A DNA stretch of 64,000 nucleotides from Candidatus Competibacteraceae bacterium. Lineage in GTDB: Bacteria; Pseudomonadota; Gammaproteobacteria; Competibacterales; Competibacteraceae. Positions 1 through 10,147 of this stretch are shown here, one piece after another (the first letter of the stretch is position 1; each line of letters opens with the position of its first letter). The stretch covers positions 1-64,000 of the forward strand of contig JADJPA010000001.1 in NCBI GenBank assembly GCA_016713505.1, given 5' to 3'. The position numbers and the translations under genes are program-made. Below the pieces are notes generated by a model. The model did no database searches and was not told the DNA's origin. It saw nothing but the letters and a program-made list of their open reading frames with translations.

Positions 1-1
1 A

Positions 2-40
2 CAAGCTCGGATCATCGAAACCAAAAAGAACGAATATTGA
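2..40 (+). CDS. C-terminal end of an upstream gene (partial)
   Basis: Only the last 12 residues (QARIIETKKNEY) and a TGA stop fall inside the window, so no family can be assigned. The charged, lysine-rich end looks like a genuine protein terminus. It lies 12 bases before the next start codon, which suggests the two genes share a transcript. That it is coding at all is inferred from this arrangement. Confidence 0.4.
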   Translation, partial: QARIIETKKNEY

Positions 41-52
41 GGGGAAGAACCG

Positions 53-356
53 ATGTACGCTGAAATTATGCTGGGCACCCGCCCCACGGGCCGGGGCCAT
101 CCGATCCGCCGACTACCGAGCGGCGGATTTTCGCCAGGAAATCGCGTTTTTCGAGGCGCGCTTGCGAGATGGGCGAAGAAGGCGATTGCGCCTACGAAGG
201 CATCTCAGCCGCGCCTATGAAACGCTGTTGCGCGAGCGCCGCGACCCAGCTCTCTCCAATTGCGAGCCTGATCGTCCGATCTGGCCAGTTCTCGCCTCCG
301 GCTGGCAAGAAATCGTTTATCATGCACGGTCGATCCTCGAAACTGTTGGCCGGTAA
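53..356 (+). CDS. Small hypothetical protein, frameshifted
   Basis: I do not recognise this protein. The start at ATG 53 is supported by a strong purine-rich Shine-Dalgarno run (GAGGGGAAG, about 39-47). The reading frame is broken at least twice: the first frame stops soon after base 215, whereas another frame carries a continuous stretch that includes RQEIAFFEARLRDG and later SRAYETLLRERRD and ends WQEIVYHARSILETVGR at the TAA at 354-356. Spliced together this gives a soluble, charged, probably helical protein of about 100 residues. No signal peptide or membrane segment is visible. It lies upstream of the lipid-linked sugar operon, but nothing ties it to that function. Confidence 0.35.
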
Positions 357-1127
357 ACGAACCGGCGGAGACGTCGCCCGGAAAGCTTTATTTCGCGCCG
401 TCGCGCTGCTCGGTTCGCTGCTGTTGGTGGTGTCGCGCCGGCGGCCAACTCTGAGTAGTCTGCCCGTCAATCCTTTTAAGGCCCGCTAGCGAAAGTGTCC
501 ACGGGTTCCGGGTTTTCATCGGCGATGCGGTCATGCGACCTTGACCGCCACCGGCCCAGGAACGCCTATCAGATGAGCGCTCAGGTTCCGGCCTACGGTT
601 TATTGGCTGCGCTGGTTTCAGGCAGATCGACGAGCAGCATGAGCGGTGAAATTCGCGATGGCGCTGTCCGCCCAACCCCAATACGAAACGACGGGTGGAG
701 ACACCTAAGAAAAAGCAACGGCGGGAATTACTGATTGGCCGGCGCAGCAACCGGCCAGCGATAATGATGAAAGCCACGCTGCCGCTGTCGCCCGGCGTAC
801 TGAACCCGTTGAGCTTGAAATTTGCGGGTCATGTGGACGGTTGCGGCGCGGTGATTTTCCTTCGGAGTTGTCTCCCGGACGGGATCGAACTGGATTCTAT
901 CAGATCCAAGAACGAAGGCGAGGAAACGCTGGGACTCGGTCGGCAAACTGCGCGGCGGATCAGTCAACCAAACCCGGCAAGACAAACTCCGACGGCTGGT
1001 CCGCGCCCGGAGTTGGGTTATATGCCGGTGCGGCCCACGCTACGAAAGGATGAGAAGGAGGTGCTGCGCATGGAACCTCGGGCGGTCGAACGTCCCTGAA
1101 TTTGGCCGCCGGCAAACTTTCTTAGCA
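357..1127 (+). other. About 770 bp with no confident gene
   Basis: No frame in this stretch gives a recognisable protein. Short plus-strand pieces look coding-like, for example one reading HGFRVFIGDAVMRP near 497-540 and a longer open frame from about 695 to 1099 that contains LPLSPGVLNPLSLKFAGHVDG. They do not join into a family I know. Neighbouring genes are heavily frameshifted, so a real gene may be hidden here by the same errors. I see no tRNA-like cloverleaf or clear terminator. Confidence 0.4.
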
Positions 1128-2686
1128 ATGCGGTTCGATCGTTTTCGGTTCTCCGGCGTCGTGAAACGCGACTGGCCGCTGATGGGTGGCTGGCGCTGGC
1201 GCTGTGGGGCCAGCTTCTCTCATAAGCTTTCGGCGCGGTGCCGGGGCTGATCTGGATGAAGGCGTTCGGTCAGGCCACCCGTCGAATGTTCTTGCGCGAC
1301 GATTTCGGTTCGACTTATCTCAACCAGTCGGCCGCGTTACGACAAACCCATTCTCAGCTATTGGCTGCGCAAGCAGCTCGGCGGTACGGCTTTTTGGAGT
1401 CGATGAATGGGTCTGGCTCCGCTCCGTCGGCGCTGGCCGCCACCGCCTGGACCTTGGTGGTTTTTCTGTTCGGGCGTCGGGTGGCCGGCAGCCGTCGGGA
1501 GCGACGATGGCGCTGCTGCTGGCGACCTCGCTGGCGGTGACGGTGATCGGCAAGGCGGCCACCCGCTGATCCCCTTGCTCAATCCGCTTTGTTGTCGGCC
1601 AGTCTGCTGGCGTTGTATCTCTATCTGCGCGAAGGGCACGGGGTTGGCTCATGGCGGCGGCGGCGGCGATGGCCTTGGGGTTCCTGACCAAGGGTCCGGT
1701 TGCGGTGGCGATTCCGCCGCGGTCAGCTGGCGTACTGCGCCAGTCGGGGCGAAGGGGCGGCCTGGCTGCGGCTGGCGGTGGACTGGCGGGCCTGGGGCTT
1801 GTGTTTTTCTCGGTCGCCGCGCCCTGGTATATCGTGCAATATCTGCGCGAAGGAGAAGGATTTTTTTGGGCTTTTTCTCAGCCACAATCTGGGTCGCTTC
1901 CAAGAACCGCTGGAAGGGCACGGCGGCGGTTGGTGGTATTACCTTCCGGTGTTGTTGGTGGGGTGTTGCCCTATACCGCCCTGCTGCTGCGGGTGCTGGG
2001 CCGCTGGCGGGAAACGCTCGCCGATCCGCTGGGCCGCTATTTGCTGATCTGGTTCGGGCTGGTGTTCGTGCTGTTTTCGCTGGCGGCCACCAAGCTGCCG
2101 CATTATCTGATCTAGCAAACACCGGGCTGTTTCTGTTGATGGCCCCGGATTTGGACAGCCTGCCGGGCGGTTGGTCGCTGTTGCCGCAACTGCTGTTTCT
2201 GGCGCTGTTGTTGGTTTTGCCGGCGGCGGTGGCGGTGGCCTTGCCGCGCGTGCGGGATGAATTGGTGCGCGCCCAACTCGAAGGCTTGCGTTTCCGCTCG
2301 CTTATTATCTCTGCTGTTGGTGGGGCGTTGCTGCTGACGGTCTATTGGATGCGCGAGCCGCGGATCGCATTGGCTTATAAAATGCTAGCCAGCGGTTGAC
2401 GCTGGTTTTCCGGGTCTCCAATCAAGTGCCGCTGGTGGTCAGCGTCCGGCAACTACCGGTGAAGGAGGCGGGTTTGTTGGCGCGTCAACTGCAAGCGCCC
2501 GCGGTGATGTCGGGCATCAATGCGCCAAGCTTCAGCGTTTACAGCGGGCGGATTGTCGAGCGTCGCGAGCCGCGTCCCGGCGACGGTGCTGACCCAAAGC
2601 GCGCGTTTGCCGGCGCTGGCCTCGCACGAAACGCTCTACCAGCAACACGGGATCGCGCTGGCGCGGATCTCACCGACCGTTGCTGA
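1128..2686 (+). CDS. ArnT-like membrane glycosyltransferase (GT83/GT39 fold), frameshifted
   Basis: Enzymes of this type take a sugar from a polyprenyl-phosphate donor and transfer it, at the periplasmic face of the inner membrane, to lipid A or another acceptor. Pieces in all three plus frames line up with the family: RRMFLRDDFGSTYLNQ, YDKPILSYWL, SALAATAWTLVVFLFGRR, LALYLYLREG, AMALGFLTKGPVAVAIPP, APWYIVQYLREGEGFF, LGRFQEPLEGHGGGWWYY and FSLAATKLPHYLI, followed by a membrane-rich C-terminus. The early FLRDDF...YDKP stretch and the later LGFLTKGPV loop are typical of ArnT-like proteins. At least six frame changes are needed to read it through, so it is either a decayed gene or, more likely, poor sequence. 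The start at 1128 is my best guess. The stop TGA is at 2684-2686. The acceptor and sugar are unknown. Confidence 0.7.
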
Positions 2687-2751
2687 CGACGAGGCTGCGT
2701 CGCGTGCGCCGGCCACGGCCCGTTCCTTTAACCCACCGGGCCAACGCCGTG

Positions 2752-3565
2752 ATGCCTGCCCGGCGCCAGTACGCTCGCCGCTGGAATCCCTGGTATTGGG
2801 ATTTACCGCTGGCGGCGCTGGCCGGCATGGTGGCGATCGCCGTATTACAGCGAATGAGCCGCTGTTTTTGGGATTCAATCGGTTGAGCGCGTCTACTGGC
2901 GACGGATTCGGCCAACTTAACCGTTCCGGGGGGATGCCTTGATTGCACTGACGCTATTTTTGCCGCTGGTGCGGCGTTGGCCGGAACTGGTTTGGGCGGG
3001 AGTGCTGGCGGAGTGCTGGACCTTCCTGTTCGTGCACGGTTTCAAACATTCGCTGGCTGTGCCGCGTCCGGCGTCGCTTGGCCAGAGCAGTTTCACGTCA
3101 TCGGTCGGGTTTTGCTGACCCTTTCGTTTCTTCGGGCCATGCCGCCACGGTGGCCATGTTGACCGGTGTTATCGTTTTACATTTACCGGATGACCGGCGC
3201 CGGCGCTGGTCTTGGCTGCTGCTGGTCTTGGCCGGTCTGGTCGGCCTGTCGCGCGTCGTCGTCGGAGCGCACTGGCCGCTGGATGTGCTGGCCGGTGTGA
3301 CGGGCGGTTGGCTGGCGGCGGTGCTCGGTACCGTTTGGGCGCAGCGTTGGGCTTGGGCGTCACGCCGGCCGGGCGGCGTTGGTTGACCCTACTGCTGGTC
3401 GGTTGCGCCCTGAGCGCGCTACTGTTTTACCGGACGGGTTATCCGCAAGCCGACCTTTTGCAACGTATTTTGGCGTTGTTGGTCTTGCTGGGGTCGCTTA
3501 TCAACTGGCGGTGGAGCGCCAGGAAGCAGCGCGCCTCAGAACCGAAACGGATCGATGTTGAATGA
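2752..3565 (+). CDS. PAP2-family membrane phosphatase (first copy), frameshifted
   Basis: This is a membrane phosphatase of the PAP2/lipid phosphatase type, acting on lipid phosphates such as undecaprenyl diphosphate or lipid A. The three catalytic motifs are visible in different frames: KHSLAVPRP (motif 1), SSGHAATVAML (motif 2, usually PSGH) and SRVVVGAHWPLDVLAGV (motif 3, SR...H...D). Several hydrophobic helices surround them, and a hydrophobic C-terminal segment precedes a basic tail that ends in ...KRIDVE. The start MPARRQYARRWN at 2752 is chosen because it directly precedes the first membrane helix. About four frame changes are needed. The stop overlaps the next start (ATGA at 3562-3565), which indicates translational coupling. 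An LpxE/LpxF-like role is possible but not provable here. Confidence 0.72.
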
Positions 3566-4502
3566 CCGCCAACGTTCGGTTGTGGTTCGGCCTGGCCGTC
3601 TTGGTGCTGGTGATAGCCGGCGTCCAGTGGCTGATCGGCTGGAGCCAACTTCTGATGCTCTGGCGCTTCATTTCCGCCCGCCGCTCTGGTGTCGGCGGCG
3701 CTGTTGACTTCTGGGGTAGCTATGCCGTGCGGGCGCTGCGGTTGTACGATTATTTTCTGCCGGTCACGCACGGCGGGTTTTGTGGCCTGCCTCAAGCTGA
3801 CCCTGTTGCACAACCTGTTCAATAATCTGTTGCCGATGCGAACCGGAGAAGTATCGTTTCCGGTGCTGATGACCCGCTATTTCGCCACGCCGCTGGCTGG
3901 TTCGCTGGCCGCGTTGCTATGGTTTCGCCTGATGGATTTGCACGCTTTGGCGGCGGTGGCGTTGCTCGCCGTCGGTGGTCGCTGGTTGGATGTGGGGTGG
4001 GCGGGCTTGCTGACAGCCGTTTGGTTGGGCCTGCCGTGGTGGTCGTTCCGGTTGAGCAGCGCCGGCGTTGGCCCGGTTGGGCCAACGTTTGCCGGCGCGT
4101 TGGCGAGAGCGGCTGGCGCGAGCGCGAGCAGGGCTGCCGCAAACCCCGACCGCATTTTGGCGGGCTTGGTTGTGGACGCAGCTCAACTGGCTGGTGAAGT
4201 TGGCGGTGTTCGCCTGGATTTTGCGGCTGTTTGCGCCGATGCCGGGGCGGCGGCGGTGATGGGCGCCATCGGCGGCGATCTGACCAGCGTGTTGCCGGTG
4301 CACGGCGTTGCGGGCGCGGGGACCCTGCGAAGCCGGGGTCGTTGCGGCCCTGACGCCATTCGACATACCGACGGCGGCGGCGTTGGCGGCGGCGGTCAAC
4401 CTGCATCTGTTCATGCTCGGCTTGTCGTTGCTTGGCGGCGCGCTGGGGTTTTTGCTGAGCCATGATCGACCCGCCGCCGGACTGCTGCGCCACAATGGAT
4501 GA
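3562..4502 (+). CDS. LPG-synthase-TM / YbhN-like integral membrane protein, frameshifted
   Basis: The protein belongs to the lysylphosphatidylglycerol synthase transmembrane-region family (AglD/YbhN-like): polytopic membrane proteins thought to be lipid-linked sugar transferases or flippases. Recognisable pieces are NLFNNLLPMRTGEVSFPVLM, a well conserved family stretch, then a series of hydrophobic helices, and near the end GGDLTSVLPVHGVAGAGTYE read across a frame change. The typical family length of about 310 residues is matched if three or four frameshifts are bridged. It has no soluble catalytic domain. It overlaps the preceding phosphatase by ATGA and the following gene by eight bases. 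The neighbours (PAP2 enzymes, ArnC/GtrB-like and ArnT-like proteins) suggest work on a polyprenyl-phosphate sugar. Confidence 0.68.
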
Positions 4503-5113
4503 ACGCTTGCTGCTATGGGTCAACCAAGGTTGGGGCCAGCCGTTGCTGGACGGGCTGTTCTGGTGGGTGTCGCAGCGGCTGTGGTTTGCTTTACCCCTGG
4601 CGTTGATCCTGCTGTACGATAGCGTTCGCCGTTGCGGTCGCGGCGGCCTGCGGTGGTTCCTGATGCTGGCGGCGACGGTTGCCGTCGGTGATGTACTCGG
4701 TGATCTGCTCAGGGGGAATGGTTCGCCTGAACCGCGTCCGTGTCAGGCCGTCTTCGAGCAGTTGCGCGCCCTTGGCGGTGCGGTGGCCGACCGTTGTGGT
4801 ACTGCCCTGAACGGAACGCCGTCCAATCACGCCATCAACTTTTTGCCGCCGCGAGCTTCGTCGCGATAGTGACCCCTGGCGCGGCTGGCGGGTCGGCCTG
4901 TGCGCCGCCGCGCTGCTGGTGGGCTTGTCGCGCATCTATTTGGGCAAGCATTATCCCAGTCAGGTTCTGGCCGGCGCGGTGATCGGCGTAGCAGTCGGCG
5001 GCTTGGGGGCGTGGTTGGTCGTCCGTTATCCAACGGTTTTCAGCCCGCCGCTTGGAGATCGAACCCGCCCACCGTTCCGTTCTTCCGCCGCCAACCGAGA
5101 GCTCGATGAATGA
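4495..5113 (+). CDS. PAP2-family membrane phosphatase (second copy), frameshifted
   Basis: A second lipid-phosphate phosphatase, smaller than the first. Motif 2 reads as PSNHAINF (asparagine in place of the usual glycine, seen in a branch of the family) and motif 3 as SRIYLGKHYPSQVLAG, with serine in place of the usual aspartate two residues after the histidine loop. Motif 1 lies near 4700-4750, where the frame is damaged. The N-terminus MDERLLLWVNQGWG followed by a membrane helix is typical of the bacterial undecaprenyl-diphosphatase-like PAP2 group. At least three frame changes are needed. The gene overlaps both neighbours (ATG at 4495 inside the upstream gene; ATGA at 5110-5113), so it is part of one operon. 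Whether it acts on undecaprenyl diphosphate or lipid A cannot be decided. Confidence 0.7.
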
Positions 5114-6133
5114 GTCAAGCCGATCCTGATGCCATCCCGCCGCCGCACCGGCTGTCGCTGGTGGTGCCGCTCTACAACGAACGAGACAACGTTGACCCCT
5201 TGCTGGCGGGGATTCACGAGGTGTTGGCGAATTATCCCTATCCGTGGGAACTGATCGCGGTGGATGACGGCAGCAGCGATGGCACGGCGGAACGGTTGGC
5301 GGCGGAAGCGAGCCGTTTCGGCGCTCACGTTCGGGTCCTCACCTTGCAGCGCAATTTCGGCCAGACCGCCGCGATGCAGGCCGGCATCGACGCCGCGCGC
5401 GGCGACGTGATCGCCACGCTGGACGGTGATTTGCAGAACGACCCAGCCGATATCCCCGCTTGGTCGGACGGCTGCCTCAACGAAAATCTCGATCTGGTGG
5501 TCGGCTGGCGGCGGCATCGCCAGGATAACGGTGGTTGCGCACCATCCCATCGCGAATCGCCAACCGCCTGATCGGCAACATCACCGGGGTCCGCTTGCAC
5601 GACTACGGGTGCAGCTCCTGGTCTATCGCGCCGCCGTGATCAAGCAGGTGCGGCTGTACGGTGAAATGCACCGCTTCATTCCGGCCTGGATGTCGGTGCA
5701 GACCGCCCCAGCCGCATTCGGGAGGAAGTGGTCAACCACCGCGCCCGCCAGTACGGAGAATCGAAGTACGGGATCGGTCGGACCTTTCGGGCGGTGGTGG
5801 ATTTGCTCTCCGTCTACTTTTTCTGCGGTTTCTGACCCGGCCCGGCCATTTTTCGGCCGGATCGGTTTGGCCAAGCGGGGAGCGGGCTTGCTGGTTCTAG
5901 CTTCTCTATTCGTGCAGAAATTGTTGTTCGCCGCCAATATCGGTACTCGACCGTTGTTGCTGGTCGGTGTCTTGCTGGTGCTGATGGCCGTGCAATTCCT
6001 CACCACCGGAGTGCTGAGCGAACTCATTACCCGCACCTATTTTGCCTCCAGCGCCAATTCGTCCTATGCCGTTCGCCCGGATGGCTCCCAGGAGTTGACC
6101 GCCGAGGCCGGTTGGCGGATGCCGCATGGTTGA
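5110..6133 (+). CDS. GT2 polyprenyl-phosphate glycosyltransferase (DPM1/ArnC/GtrB type), frameshifted
   Basis: This enzyme should move a sugar from a nucleotide donor to undecaprenyl phosphate on the cytoplasmic side. The N-terminal GT-A domain shows LSLVVPLYNERDNVDPLL, IAVDDGSSDGT, RNFGQTAAMQAGIDAARG and the metal-binding ATLDGDLQNDP. Further on are RHDYGC-like, FIPAWMS and RQYGESKYG-type stretches in a shifted frame, the last being a hallmark of the ArnC/GtrB group. Two C-terminal membrane helices follow (around FLTRPGHF and LLLVGVLLVLMAVQFLTTGVL), as in ArnC. At least four frame changes between 5460 and 5880 must be bridged. The stop overlaps the start of the next gene, which encodes the matching ArnT-like periplasmic transferase: this enzyme would make the lipid-linked sugar and the ArnT protein would use it. 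Confidence 0.8.
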
Positions 6134-7595
6134 GCCCTCATCCGCCGTCGCGGCCGACGCGGCGCCAGTCGCCTTGCGCGATATAGCGCTGTTGGCGGGA
6201 TTGGCTGTGGTTTTGCCCATCTTGCGCTGCTATATCGCCGAAGCCGGCGGTTTCGATCTGCATTTCGACGAAGCGCAATATTGGGAATCGGTCGCAACAG
6301 CTCGACTGGAGCTACTACTCCAACGGTCCGCTGGTCGCTTGGTTGATTGCGGCGAGTACGGGCCTGTTCGGTCACTACGAATGGCAAGTGCGGCTGTTTG
6401 CAGGCTGGCTTACGATCTGTTCCTGCTGCTGTTGTTTGGGTTCGCGCGCCAGTTCTGGCAAAGTCGGCGAGCCGGCTGGTGAGTGGTGGCTCTCGGCCTG
6501 ACCACGCCGCTGTATTTCCCGCTCGGCCAGGTCGTGACCACTGACGTATTCCTGTTTGTCTGCTGGACCTGGGGCTGTGGGCGGCGTGGCGAGCGTTGTA
6601 CCGGCACCAGGACTCGGCGTGGTACGAGCTGGGCGCGGCGGTGGGCATCGGCGGTTTGGCCAAGTTCAGCATCGGCTTGTTGCCTTTTTTTCTTGGGGTT
6701 GGCTTTGTGCTTATGCCGGCCGGCCGCCGTGTCGGCCGCTGGCCACCTGGGGTGGCGTGTTGCTGGCGCTGTTGGTTCAGCCAGGTCCTGCTGTGGAATG
6801 CCGCGCATGGTTGGCCGATGTTGCACCACGAGCAAAGTCATGTCCTCAATGTGACCGAGGAGGGCGGCTGGGAAGAAAATGCGGGCGATCTGCTGGAATT
6901 TCTCGGTGGGCAGTGGTTGGCGCTTTCACCGCTGGTCGCCGTGGCGCTGTTGCGCGCGCTGGCCCGTCCGCCGCGTCCGGCCGAGCAGCGCTGGCTCTGG
7001 GGTTTTGCCAAAGCCACGGTCAGTAAGGTGCAGCTGAATTGGCCCGCGCCGGCCTATATCGGCTTGCTCTTGTTGCTTGCCGGTCGGATCGATGGGTTGA
7101 CGGATCGCTGGCGACGGTGGGTGGTGGCGGGCGTGGCGAGTTCGGTGCTGCTGTTGGTGGTCGCCTTTTCCCGCTGTGCTTTGGGCTAGCGTCGACCAAG
7201 GCGCCTTTCAAGGATTTGCGCGGTTGGCGGGAGTCTGTTGCCACGGTGGCGCAACAGGCTCAGTCGGTACAGTTTCTGATGGTTCCTAGCTACCATTTGG
7301 CGGGAGGCGTCGCATTTTACTGGCCGGAACGGCTGTCGGTTCATCCGGTCGCGGAGAACCGTCGTTTCAGCCAGCACGATTTTTGGCCGGGTATCGAGCG
7401 AGAGGCGGGTCGCGATGGTGTTTACGTAACGACCAACGATTCTTTGCCCCCGCGCTTGCTGCAAGCTTTGCCAGATGTCAGCCTTTGCCGCCGGTGCCGG
7501 CCGTCGCCCGAGACGGCGGCGTCCTGCGAACGCTTTATTCGTGGCGTTGCGAAAGTTATCGGCCGATCGCCTGGCCCAAACCGGTTCATTACTAA
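6126..7595 (+). CDS. ArnT-like membrane glycosyltransferase (GT83/GT39), second copy, frameshifted
   Basis: A second polytopic glycosyltransferase of the PMT/ArnT superfamily. The first periplasmic loop carries the family acidic motif FDLHFDEAQYWE; later come GPLVAWLIAASTGLFG, LAKFSIGLLPFFLG (the family 'G-L-xK-x' region), LLWNAAHGWPMLHHEQSH and VQLNWPAPAYIGLLLL, with many hydrophobic helices between. The soluble C-terminal periplasmic part is clear: YHLAGGVAFYWPERLSVHP. About 490 residues once four or more frameshifts are bridged, close to the usual family size. It starts inside the end of the GT2 gene (ATG 6126), which argues for coupled production of donor synthase and transferase. The sugar and acceptor are not evident; lipid A is the natural candidate. 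Confidence 0.75.
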
Positions 7596-7637
7596 CGCTG
7601 TTCCCTTACTCACACTGTTTTTCAGGAAATCCCGATC

Positions 7638-8058
7638 ATGTCAGAGCCTAGCCACTGCATTTTCTGCAAAATCCGCGCGGGGCGATCCCGGCGACCAAGA
7701 TCGACGAGGACGACGCGACCTTGACGTTCATGGATATCCAACCCGCCAGCCCTGGCCATGCCCTGGTGATTCCCAAACGCACGCCGCCAATCTGTTCGAA
7801 ATCGCTGGGGACGAGCTGTCCGTGGTCACCCGGACCGTGCAGCGAGTCGCCCGCGCGATGCACAAGGCGTTGGCCCTGGACGGCATTCGCATCGTTCAGA
7901 CCAACGGCGCCGCCGCCGGGCAAAGCGTGTTTCACTACCACGTTCATCTGATACCGATGCAAGACGGCCAACGAATCGGCACGCACGGCCGCGCGCCGGC
8001 CGATCCCGAGCAACTTAAGACGCTGGCGGCGAGGATTCGTGAGGCGTTGGAGGGCTAA
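7638..8058 (+). CDS. HIT-family (HinT-like) nucleotide hydrolase, frameshifted
   Basis: A histidine-triad protein: small soluble dimers that hydrolyse purine nucleoside phosphoramidates. The start MSEPSHCIFCKI at ATG 7638 includes the Cys-x-x-Cys zinc pair found in HIT proteins. Then come LTFMDIQPASPGHALVIPK and IRIVQTNGAAAGQSVFHYHV, ending in the histidine triad HYHVHLIP. The C-terminus ARIREALEG is typical. The total length of about 139 residues fits the family once two single-base shifts (near 7680 and 7790) are bridged. It lies 42 bases after the ArnT-like gene and is followed after three bases by a metallophosphoesterase, so it may be cotranscribed, but the functions are unrelated. Confidence 0.85.
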
Positions 8059-8061
8059 GGC

Positions 8062-8880
8062 GTGAACCTGCATGTGCTTTCAGATCTGCACTTGAACGTG
8101 GCCGCTCTGGAGGTACCGAAAATCGATGCCGATATCAGCGTGCTGGCGGGAGATATCGCCCGTCCGAACGAAGCGATGGGCTGGGCTGCGAGTCCAGAAC
8201 GCCCCGTGGTTTATGTTCCCGGCAACCACGAATTTTATGGCGGCGCTCTGGAGGGAACGGTGCGGGAACTCAAACGGCTCAGTGCGAATACCTGTGTCAA
8301 AGTGTTGGATTGCGACGAAGTTGTGCTCGGTGACGTGCGTTTTCTAGGCGCGACCCTCTGGACCGATTTCCTGCTGTTTGGCGAAGGCGAACCACGGGAG
8401 TGGGCAATGGTGCAAGCGCGGCTTTGGGTGCGCGATTTCCACCGAATCTACGTGGATGAAAGTTGGAGCAGCTTTTTTCACCCGCTGCCGCGATAGCGTT
8501 GTTCGCGCGTCATGCCGCTTGGTTGCAGGGCAAGTTAGACCAACCGTTTCCAGGTCCGACCGTCGTTGTGACCCATCATGCGCCATCGCCCCAAAGCCTG
8601 CATCCGCGCTTTGCGAATGCGGCGTTGAGCGCCTGCTTCGTATCCGATGTGGAATATTTGATGGGCAAAGGCCGCGTGGCCTTATGGATTCACGGCCACA
8701 CTCACGACAGCTTCGATTACACCGTGAACGGCACCCGCGTGGTCTGCAACCCGCGCGGTTACGTGAAAAATGGCGTGAGCGAGAATGCGGCGTTCGACCC
8801 TGAACTGATTGTCGAGGTCGGTCAGGCGGACCGCCTCAACGCGGAGACCGCAAGCCGGCCTCCGCTGATCCAAGCAGCTA
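8062..8880 (+). CDS. Calcineurin-like metallophosphoesterase, frameshifted, end uncertain
   Basis: The metallophosphatase motifs are all present: DLHLN (motif D-x-H) near the start, VLAGDIARP (GD), VPGNHEFYGG (GNHE), TVVVTHHAPS and IHGHTHDSFDY (GHTH). They coordinate two metal ions in this fold. The start is GTG 8062, three bases after the HIT stop. A frameshift near 8465-8490 joins ...VDESWSSFFHP to AAAIALFARHAAWLQ. After LIVEV near 8820 the conserved part ends, but this frame has no stop until 9185, which would run through the convergent OmpA-domain gene; a missed base near the true stop is likely, so the end given is an estimate. Substrate unknown; similar proteins are generic phosphoesterases. 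Confidence 0.75.
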
Positions 8881-8885
8881 GCGAA

Positions 8886-9485
8886 TCAAGGCCGAACCCG
8901 GCGCATCCGGTCGCCGCGCTGGCGGTACAGGATGATTTCCACCCGGCGATTGAGCTGTTGGCCTTCGGCGGTGCTATTGCTGGCCACGGGTTCCCGTTCG
9001 CCGCGGCCCTCGGGATGCAAGCGGGAACCTTCGACGCCCTCGGCTTTCAAAATAGTGGTCACGCTTTCCGCGCGGCGTGCCGACAAGTCGAGATTGTGGC
9101 TGTCCGAACCCGTGCTGTCGGTATAGCCCGCCACGTTGGCGTGCAGCCGAGGGCGGCGCGACATGATGCGGGCGACCTGGCGTAGGGTGGGGGCAAAGTC
9201 GCGGCTGATATCGGCGCTGTCGCGCTCGAATAAGACCTCGCTGGGCAAGCGCAACCGCAAGTTGCCGTTAGACATCCGTTCCACCCGCATCCCGCGGCGC
9301 CGGTATTCGGGCGTGATGATTTGGTCGATTTCGCCTTGAGCGCTGCCCATGCCCTCATCTTCTTCACCGGATTTGTTGTTGAAGCCGGCATTGGGCGCGG
9401 CCGCGCCGGCATCGGGCGCGAAAAACCCTGGGATGAAAACTAACCAGGCCAGCAGGCCAAGGCTGGCGATACGCGATACCATCAT
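8886..9485 (-). CDS. OmpA-domain outer-membrane protein
   Basis: A 199-residue exported protein with a C-terminal OmpA-like peptidoglycan-binding domain. Residues 1 to about 29 form a signal peptide (hydrophobic LGLLAWLVFIPGFF, cleavage likely after ADA-like GAAA). The OmpA domain spans roughly residues 80-190 and contains VLFERDSADISRDFAPTL, VAGYTDSTGSDSHNLDLSARR and the closing LNRRVEIILY; the D...L...R residues that bind diaminopimelate are in place. There is no beta-barrel, so it is a lipoprotein-like or soluble periplasmic anchor linking envelope to peptidoglycan, though no lipobox cysteine is seen. This frame is intact, unlike its neighbours. It is convergent with the metallophosphoesterase; the 757 bases upstream of its start form a long non-coding region. 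Confidence 0.88.
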   Translation of the reverse strand: MMVSRIASLGLLAWLVFIPGFFAPDAGAAAPNAGFNNKSGEEDEGMGSAQGEIDQIITPEYRRRGMRVERMSNGNLRLRLPSEVLFERDSADISRDFAPTLRQVARIMSRRPRLHANVAGYTDSTGSDSHNLDLSARRAESVTTILKAEGVEGSRLHPEGRGEREPVASNSTAEGQQLNRRVEIILYRQRGDRMRRVRP

Positions 9486-9645
9486 GATGCTGGACTCCTA
9501 ATGATTGTTATCGAGAGAGAATTCGCTCGCACAATTCTCAGTTTTACCTGCTTGCGGCCAGTTGGGTGATTTGCTCGGCCACTCTTTGGTATATAGAGAC
9601 AAAAGATGGCGATGACAAGCACTAATGAGCGGATAAAATGGTCTA

Positions 9646-9774
9646 TGCTTTGCGAGCGCTGGCTTGTGGCAAGCTTGCGAAAGCGGCTGTTTCTCCTGTT
9701 ATCGGTAGCGTCAGGGAGGTTCGGGCCGACGGCGCTAAGGCTGACTCAGCCTCGGTTTGTGACACGCTCCCTGA
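9646..9774. other. Candidate structured RNA or regulatory element
   Basis: The segment holds several stems in a row: GCTTG/CAAGC (9662-9674), an outer stem TCAGGGAG (9711-9718) with CTCCCTGA (9767-9774), and inside that AGGCT (9738-9742) with AGCCT (9748-9752). A nested arrangement like this is what a small structured RNA would show, but no known RNA family is recognised and there is no U-run after the last stem. It could equally be a remnant of decayed sequence. Confidence 0.25.
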
Positions 9775-10147
9775 AATCCTTTCAGCTCGTGCATAATGCC
9801 CGGATTCTAGCTAAAGGTCCGCTCGGCTCCTCTAGAACGGTCGGCGACCTAAATGGCCTGGACTCCTCATCTGGCGGGCTGACTTACAACATTGTCACTT
9901 TTTAGCCGCGCCGTTATCCCCGTGTTCCGTGGTCGGTTCCGAGCGGTAGCGCCAGCCGCGACCGCAGGCTATGGCCGCTGCAATTGCACCCGATTGATTC
10001 CGGCCGTTGCCGGCTGTGCTGCATCGGGCGTGAGGCTGGCGTGGACTGTGCGATTCGAGATCGAGCCGGCGGCTAAAGCTTGGAACCGGCTTTAAGGCTT
10101 TCTTGCTGAGGATGTCCGTCACGTTGTTCAAAAATAGACTGATAAAT

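Noticed and set aside
7039..8058. A 339-codon frame joining the ArnT-like C-terminus to the HIT protein
   Set aside because: It contains a frameshifted stretch with no likeness to either family between them, and each gene has its own expected start and stop.
9606..9905. A 99-codon frame in the 9.5-10.2 kb intergenic region
   Set aside because: No ribosome site, no protein likeness, and it overlaps the nested stems.
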